Origin: JAWOJB01 sp046484325
GTDB taxonomy: Bacteria > Actinomycetota > Acidimicrobiia > Spongiisociales > ZC4RG35
DNA: 11,161 nt
Direction of reading: 5' to 3'
Assembly (NCBI GenBank): GCA_046484325.1
Contig: JAWOJB010000053.1
Coordinates: 1-11,161, forward strand
The notes below the pieces were generated by a model. That model ran no database searches and had not been told where the DNA came from. It saw only the letters and a list, made by a program, of their open reading frames with translations. This document shows positions 7,344-11,161 of the stretch, piece after piece; position 1 is the stretch's first letter; each line of letters begins with the position of its first letter. Both the position numbers and the translations under genes were made by a program.

Positions 7344-7458
7344 CGATTCCTCCTTGAACGCGGTCGGGAGCCACGGCGCGACGCGGTGGTCCTCCCGGGG
7401 TTCCAACCATGCTAACGATCGATCATGACGGCCCGGCCGATCCGGCCACAATGGCCAG
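7344..7458. promoter_or_regulatory. Divergent intergenic region with leader hairpin
   Basis: These 115 bases separate the divergent binding-protein and Qng1-like starts and must hold both promoters or 5' leaders. The most AT-rich part is around 7401-7428, which includes a minus-strand TAGCAT (7409-7414) matching the TAnnnT -10 pattern, but with no convincing -35. CGGGAGCCAC (7365-7374) pairs with GTGG-TC-CTCCCG (7386-7397, 2-base bulge), forming a hairpin in the binding-protein leader that ends about 10 bases before its Shine-Dalgarno sequence. No known riboswitch fold was recognised. Confidence 0.4.
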
Positions 7459-8394
7459 ATGGCCTTGATCGACCCGCGAGTCTCGGGCCCCCCGGCGGGA
7501 TGGGGCGTGACCGTCGATGCCGGGGCCATCCGGGGCCTGGCCGGGGCGTGGGTGCATCGGGATCTCGATGAGCCCCGGTACGACTACCCCGGGATGCCGC
7601 CGGCGGGAGCGTCGGGCTGGCTGGACTTCTGTGTGCTGGCCGTGGCGGTGTGCGGGTGCCTGTGGGCCCCGGAGGGCTCGGAGATGTGGGCCACCTACCA
7701 CGAGGGGGCCTGGCTGGACGACGCCCCCGGGTTGTTCTCCTGCATCACGCGACAGGGGTGGGAACCGCGGCGGTACGCCGAACTCGACGACACCTCGGGC
7801 CGGGCGATGTTCGCCGGTCGGGGCGTGCTGCAGTTCGTCCCCGATCGGGTCAAGCGCCTGCGGGAGGTGGGTGGCGCCCTCGAGGGCCGGTGGGCGGGCT
7901 CGGCGGCGTCGCTCGTCGAGGACGCCGGCTGGGACGGCAGGCGGATCGTCGAGCTGCTGGTGGGCACGATCCCCGGCTTCGACGATCACGCCGTAACCCC
8001 GGTCGGCACGGTCCGCTTCGACAAGCTCGCCCATCTCGCCACCGCGATGATGGCGGCCCGTTCGGACCGCCCGATCGGCGGCATCGGGGACTTCCCGGTG
8101 TTCGCCGACTACATGGTTCCCCGCACGCTCCGACACCTCGGGGTGCTCGTCTACGAGAGCGGCCTCGGCGAGGCGGTGGACCAGCGGATGCTCATCCCGT
8201 CGGGGTCGACCTGGGAGGTGGCCATCAGGTGGGCGACGATCCGGGCCGGTGAGCTGATCCGGGAGGCGCTCGCCGCCAGGGGTCGGCATCTCTCGACGCC
8301 CCGGCTCGACTACGCCCTGTGGTCCGACGCGGTCCTCGGCCCCGAGGCAGGTGCCATGGGTGAGCACCACCGCACCCCGGGCCTGGCGTACTGA
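7459..8394 (+). CDS. Queuosine-5'-phosphate N-glycosylase/hydrolase (Qng1, DUF2419 queuosine salvage family)
   Basis: The 311-residue product belongs to the queuosine salvage family (human QNG1/C9orf64), which hydrolyses queuosine-5'-monophosphate to free queuine for tRNA modification. The length matches the family. Seen: ASGWLDFCVLAVAV (51-64); WATYHEGAWL (77-86); PDRVKRLREVGGAL (128-141); GFDDHAV and VRFDKLAHLATAM (173-198); the hallmark FADYMVPRTLRHLGVLVY (215-232), with Asp217 in the position thought to be at the active site; EVAIRWATIRAGELI (253-267); and LDYALW (283-288). Divergences from the common consensus include FDKLAHL where KRAQIL is usual and MVPR where RVPQ is usual. ATG 7459 is chosen because the ATG at 7451 soon hits a stop. 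No clear Shine-Dalgarno sequence is seen, so it may be leaderless. It is divergent from the nucleoside importer and followed 96 bp later by a nucleotidase gene. Confidence 0.85.
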   Translation: MALIDPRVSGPPAGWGVTVDAGAIRGLAGAWVHRDLDEPRYDYPGMPPAGASGWLDFCVLAVAVCGCLWAPEGSEMWATYHEGAWLDDAPGLFSCITRQGWEPRRYAELDDTSGRAMFAGRGVLQFVPDRVKRLREVGGALEGRWAGSAASLVEDAGWDGRRIVELLVGTIPGFDDHAVTPVGTVRFDKLAHLATAMMAARSDRPIGGIGDFPVFADYMVPRTLRHLGVLVYESGLGEAVDQRMLIPSGSTWEVAIRWATIRAGELIREALAARGRHLSTPRLDYALWSDAVLGPEAGAMGEHHRTPGLAY

Positions 8395-8490
8395 ACTTTC
8401 ACGGATAGGGTCCTCTTTCACCTCCCCCCGTTCACGCTCGACGGGTACCGTCGACCGGGAGAGATCGCGGAGAGAGTGGAGGAGGTTTCC
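8395..8490 (+). promoter_or_regulatory. Upstream region of the 5'-nucleotidase gene, with inverted and direct repeats
   Basis: Contains TCGACGG (8438-8444), spacer GTA, CCGTCGA (8448-8454), a perfect 7-bp inverted repeat that could be an operator or a leader hairpin. Also contains three TTCAC words at 8398-8402, 8417-8421 and 8431-8435. The ribosome-binding site GGAGGAGG (8478-8485) lies 5 bases before the ATG at 8491 and decides that start. No clear -35/-10 pair was recognised. Confidence 0.45.
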
Positions 8491-10347
8491 ATGCGTTCCA
8501 GACGAACGCTTCTCATCGGCGTGATCGCCGCCCTGGTGCTGGCGTTGGCAGCCCCTGCGGCCGCCAGGCCCGGCTCGCTCCCGGGCCCGGCCGACCCGGG
8601 CGTCACCCTGGCCGGCAGTCCCGACCCGGGCGTCGCCCTCTGGCTGACGATCCTGCACAACAACGACGGCGAGTCGAAGCTCATCAACCGGGGTGTCGGA
8701 CTCGAGGACTTCGGCGGCGCGGCGCGGTTCAAGACGGTCACCGACAACCTCAAGCGGCAGGCGGTCACCGGAATTCCGCCCACGCCCGGGGCCAAGCGAG
8801 CCGTCATCATGGTCTCATCGGGTGACAACTTCCTGGCCGGGCCCGAGTTCAATGTGAGCCTCGAGACCGGCGTGCCGTTCTACGACACCATCGCCCTGGA
8901 CCTGATCGGCTACGACGCAATAGCCATCGGCAACCACGACTTCGATTTCAACCCCGACGTGCTCGCCGACTTCATCGAGGGGTTCACGTTCACGAGGCCG
9001 CCGTATCTGAGCTCCAACCTCGACTACTCGGGTGAGCCCCGCCTCCAGGCGCTGTTCGACCGTGGACGGATCGCCCGGAGCACGGTGGTCACGGTCCGGG
9101 GCGAGCGGATCGGCATCATCGGCGCCACCACCGAGGCGTTGCCGTTCATCTCCAGCCCTCGCAACGTCAAGGTCGGCGACGTCGCCACGGCCGTGAACGG
9201 CGAGGTGGTGAAGCTGCAACGAAGTGGCGTGAACAAGATCATCCTCATCAGCCACCTCCAGTCGGTCCAGGAGGATCTCGCCCTTGCCGGAGAGCTCACC
9301 GGCGTGGACGTGATGGTGGCCGGCGGGGGCGACGAGGTGCTCGCCAACCCCGGCGACCTTCTCGTACCCGGCGACGCGATCCAAGGGAGCTATCCGCTGA
9401 CGGCCGTCGACAAACTCGGAACCGAGATCCCGGTTGTCACCACCGCCGGCAACTACTCCTACGTGGGAAAGCTGGTGGTGGGGTTCGACCGCAGGGGCGA
9501 CGTGGTGCGGGTCCACGGCTCGAGCGGCCCGGTCCGGGTGGCCGGGGGCACCTGCAACGACACGCTGCCGTGTGACGACGCGGTCATGCCCGATCCCAAG
9601 ATGCAGTCGATGGTGGTGGATCCCCTCATCGCAGCCCTCGAGGAGCTGGCCACGAACGTGATCGCCGTCAGCGCGGTCGACCTCGACGGGCGCCGGACGA
9701 GCGTTCGCGGGATGGAGACGAACGAGGGCAACCTCATCGCCGACTCGCTGCTGTGGCAGGCCACCCAGCTCGCGGCGAGCTTCGGGGTGCAGGCACCCGA
9801 CGTGGCACTCCAGAACGGGGGTGGCATCCGCAACGACAACATCATCCCGGCCGGCAACCTCACGGAGCTCGACACCTTCGCGATGGTGCCCTTCGCCAAC
9901 TTCCTGAGCGTGGTCGAGGGCATCCCTCGCGCCCAGTTCAAGGAGCTCCTGGAGAACGCCTACTCCCGCGTGGAGTTCGGGGACGGGCGGTTCGCCCAGA
10001 TCGCCGGGTTCCGGGTGACCTACGACGCGAGCGGCGTTGCCCAGATCGTGGATGCGGACGGGAACGTGACCACAGCCGGGACCCGGGTGCGCGAGGTGGT
10101 GCTCGACGACGGCACCGCCATCGTGACGGGAGGGGCGGTGGTGGCGGGTGATCCGATCACCATTGCCACCATCGACTTCCTCGCCAAGGGCGGCGACCAG
10201 TACCCGTACCGGGGGGCGGCGTTCACGACGCTGGGTGTCACCTACCAGCAGGCGTTGGCCAACTACCTGAAGGACGGGTTGGGCGGTGTCGTTTCGGCAA
10301 CCGACTACCCGGAGGGCGGCGAGGGGCGGATCACCCGCCTCGACTGA
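8491..10347 (+). CDS. Secreted 5'-nucleotidase-family metallophosphatase
   Basis: The 618-residue product has the two-domain layout of bifunctional 5'-nucleotidases/2',3'-cyclic phosphodiesterases. Seen: a signal peptide (RSRR, a hydrophobic core, likely cleavage after APAAA at residue 25); a metallophosphatase domain with TILHNNDGES (53-62), SSGDNF (109-114), GNHDFDF (147-153) and ISHLQ (253-257); and a 5_nucleotid_C domain with TNEGNLIADSLL (410-421), NGGGIR (442-447), FAMVPFANFLSVVEG (463-477) and DFLAKGGDQYPYRG (562-575). The usual DxH is D-G-E (59-61), and the usual GHxH loop reads GGGDE (278-282). No C-terminal anchor is seen, so it is probably released or wall-associated. It would remove phosphate from nucleotides outside the cell. 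GTG 8476 is possible, but ATG 8491 has the ribosome-binding site and gives a normal signal peptide. Confidence 0.92.
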   Translation: MRSRRTLLIGVIAALVLALAAPAAARPGSLPGPADPGVTLAGSPDPGVALWLTILHNNDGESKLINRGVGLEDFGGAARFKTVTDNLKRQAVTGIPPTPGAKRAVIMVSSGDNFLAGPEFNVSLETGVPFYDTIALDLIGYDAIAIGNHDFDFNPDVLADFIEGFTFTRPPYLSSNLDYSGEPRLQALFDRGRIARSTVVTVRGERIGIIGATTEALPFISSPRNVKVGDVATAVNGEVVKLQRSGVNKIILISHLQSVQEDLALAGELTGVDVMVAGGGDEVLANPGDLLVPGDAIQGSYPLTAVDKLGTEIPVVTTAGNYSYVGKLVVGFDRRGDVVRVHGSSGPVRVAGGTCNDTLPCDDAVMPDPKMQSMVVDPLIAALEELATNVIAVSAVDLDGRRTSVRGMETNEGNLIADSLLWQATQLAASFGVQAPDVALQNGGGIRNDNIIPAGNLTELDTFAMVPFANFLSVVEGIPRAQFKELLENAYSRVEFGDGRFAQIAGFRVTYDASGVAQIVDADGNVTTAGTRVREVVLDDGTAIVTGGAVVAGDPITIATIDFLAKGGDQYPYRGAAFTTLGVTYQQALANYLKDGLGGVVSATDYPEGGEGRITRLD

Positions 10348-10366
10348 CCACCCTCGTGCCGACATC

Positions 10367-10398
10367 GAGAGACCCCCGCCGATCGGCGGGGGTCTCTC
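10367..10398. terminator. Bidirectional terminator hairpin between convergent genes
   Basis: GAGAGACCCCCGCC (10367-10380), loop GATC, GGCGGGGGTCTCTC (10385-10398) is a perfect 14-bp inverted repeat, 20 bases after the nucleotidase stop and about 60 bases after the ClpC stop on the other strand. There is only weak T enrichment after the stem, as is common in high-GC actinomycetes. It should serve both convergent genes. Confidence 0.85.
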
Positions 10399-10459
10399 TC
10401 GTGAACCGTGGGCCGCTGAACACGATCTTCGTGTTCCCCAGCCCTGGGTTGGTCTTGGC

Positions 10460-11161
10460 TCAGCCGTCGGAGCCGGCCATCTCCACCGGGGGGACGTCGG
10501 GGGTCTCGGAGGCTTCGACCGCCTCCATCGTGAGCTCGCCGTTCTCCTCGTCGAGGCCGACGACGATCGTCGTCCCGGTCTTGAAGTCGCCGAGCAGCAC
10601 CTTCTCGGACAGCGGGTCCTCGAGCATCCGCTGGATCGCCCGCCGCAGCGGACGGGCCCCCAGCTCGGGGTCGTAGCCCTTGGTGCCGAGGTACGCCTTG
10701 GCGTCATCGGTGAGGACCAGGTCGAGCCCGGCCGCCATGAGCTGCTGGCGCACCCTCACGAGCATGAGATCCACGATCAACTTGACCTCGTCGAGGGTCA
10801 GCTCGTGGAACACGATGATCTCGTCGATCCGGTTGAGGAACTCGGGGCGGAAGTACCGCTTGAGCTCCTCCATCACCTTCTCGCGCATCTTGTCGTAGGT
10901 GGCCTGGTCGTCGTCGGCCTGGAAGCCGATCGACTTCTTGCGGAGGTCGCGGGTACCCAGGTTGGAGGTCATGATGATGACCGTGTTCTTGAAGTCGACC
11001 ATGCGACCCTGGGCGTCGGTGAGCCGGCCCTCCTCCAGGATCTGGAGCAGCGTGTTGAACACGTCCGGGTGGGCCTTCTCGATCTCGTCGAAGAGCACGA
11101 CGGAGAACGGCTTGCGGCGCACCGCCTCGGTGAGCTGGCCGCCCTCGTCGTAGCCGACATA
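10460..11161 (-). CDS. clpC: ClpC-type ATP-dependent protease unfoldase, C-terminal part (5' partial)
   Basis: The last 233 residues of a class I Clp/Hsp100 AAA+ ATPase, which unfolds proteins and feeds them to the ClpP protease. Visible residues run from the D2 pore loop (YVGYDEGG, 1-8) through Walker B VVLFDE (21-26), sensor 1 in TSNLG (66-69), the arginine finger in RPEFLNRID (105-113), sensor 2 in GARPLRR (169-174), and IQRMLEDPLSEKVL to an acidic, Glu/Pro-containing tail. EDPLSE near the end and the tail favour ClpC over ClpB. The frame is open to the right edge; the D1 domain, the middle domain and D2 Walker A (about 600 residues by family length) lie outside the window, so the GTG near 11122 is internal. 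It is an ordinary housekeeping gene, not evidently linked to its neighbours. Confidence 0.95.
   Translation of the reverse strand, partial: YVGYDEGGQLTEAVRRKPFSVVLFDEIEKAHPDVFNTLLQILEEGRLTDAQGRMVDFKNTVIIMTSNLGTRDLRKKSIGFQADDDQATYDKMREKVMEELKRYFRPEFLNRIDEIIVFHELTLDEVKLIVDLMLVRVRQQLMAAGLDLVLTDDAKAYLGTKGYDPELGARPLRRAIQRMLEDPLSEKVLLGDFKTGTTIVVGLDEENGELTMEAVEASETPDVPPVEMAGSDG

Noticed and set aside
7344..7529. Longer start for the binding protein
   Set aside because: It would overlap the divergent gene and skip the strong AAGGAGGA-ATG start at 7343. The extra residues are Arg/Pro-rich with no signal sequence.
8591..8640. Two near-identical 19-base copies (PDPGV-type codons) as a tandem repeat element
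   Set aside because: Only two short copies exist, inside the linker just after the signal peptide. The bases between and after them do not match, so it is a minor coding repeat.
8815..10707. Long minus-strand open frame of 630 codons opposite the nucleotidase
   Set aside because: It lies antisense to a clear 5'-nucleotidase, crosses the terminator and then enters clpC in the wrong frame. The residue composition is typical of a shadow frame.
1..11161. Signs of a mobile island, phage, defence system or CRISPR array
   Set aside because: No transposase, integrase, att-like direct repeats, repeat-spacer array or defence-type gene was seen, and base composition is even across the window.

Overview
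The window is GC-rich DNA with dense coding, GTG starts, 4-base stop/start overlaps and proteins of actinobacterial type. Thr-rich linkers appear in two surface proteins. It most resembles a chromosomal segment of a high-GC actinomycete, perhaps of the Acidimicrobiia; that lineage guess is inference only. No mobile elements, CRISPR arrays, tRNA or rRNA genes were seen, and no stretch longer than about 120 bases lacks a gene.

Layout from left to right. (1) 2-784 (+) is the 3' part of a gene for a zinc-ribbon, membrane-anchored, Thr-rich-linker protein with a beta-sandwich (discoidin/NADase-type glycan-binding-like) outer domain. (2) 786-2009 (-) is a cytochrome P450, tail-to-tail with gene 1 and separated from it by one base. 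(3) 2031-2085 holds two compact palindromes between the P450 and the transporter genes. (4) 2116-7343 (-) is a complete four-gene ABC importer of the BMP/nucleoside class: binding protein, a strong hairpin, double-domain ATPase, permease 1 and permease 2. The last three genes are joined by 4-base overlaps. (5) 7459-8394 (+), divergent from the binding protein, encodes a DUF2419/Qng1-type queuosine-5'-phosphate N-glycosylase (queuine salvage). (6) 8491-10347 (+) encodes a secreted 5'-nucleotidase-family metallophosphatase with divergent metal-site motifs. (7) 10367-10398 is a perfect 14-bp terminator hairpin. (8) 10460-11161 (-) is the C-terminal third of ClpC, cut by the window edge.

The middle of the window reads as a nucleotide/nucleoside scavenging neighbourhood. 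A secreted nucleotidase could strip phosphates outside the cell, the BMP-type ABC importer could bring in the nucleosides, and the Qng1-like enzyme could recover queuine from a modified nucleotide inside. The individual family assignments are well supported by motifs. The idea that the genes act together, and especially that the importer carries queuosine, is inference from gene order. The P450 and ClpC are probably unrelated to this theme.
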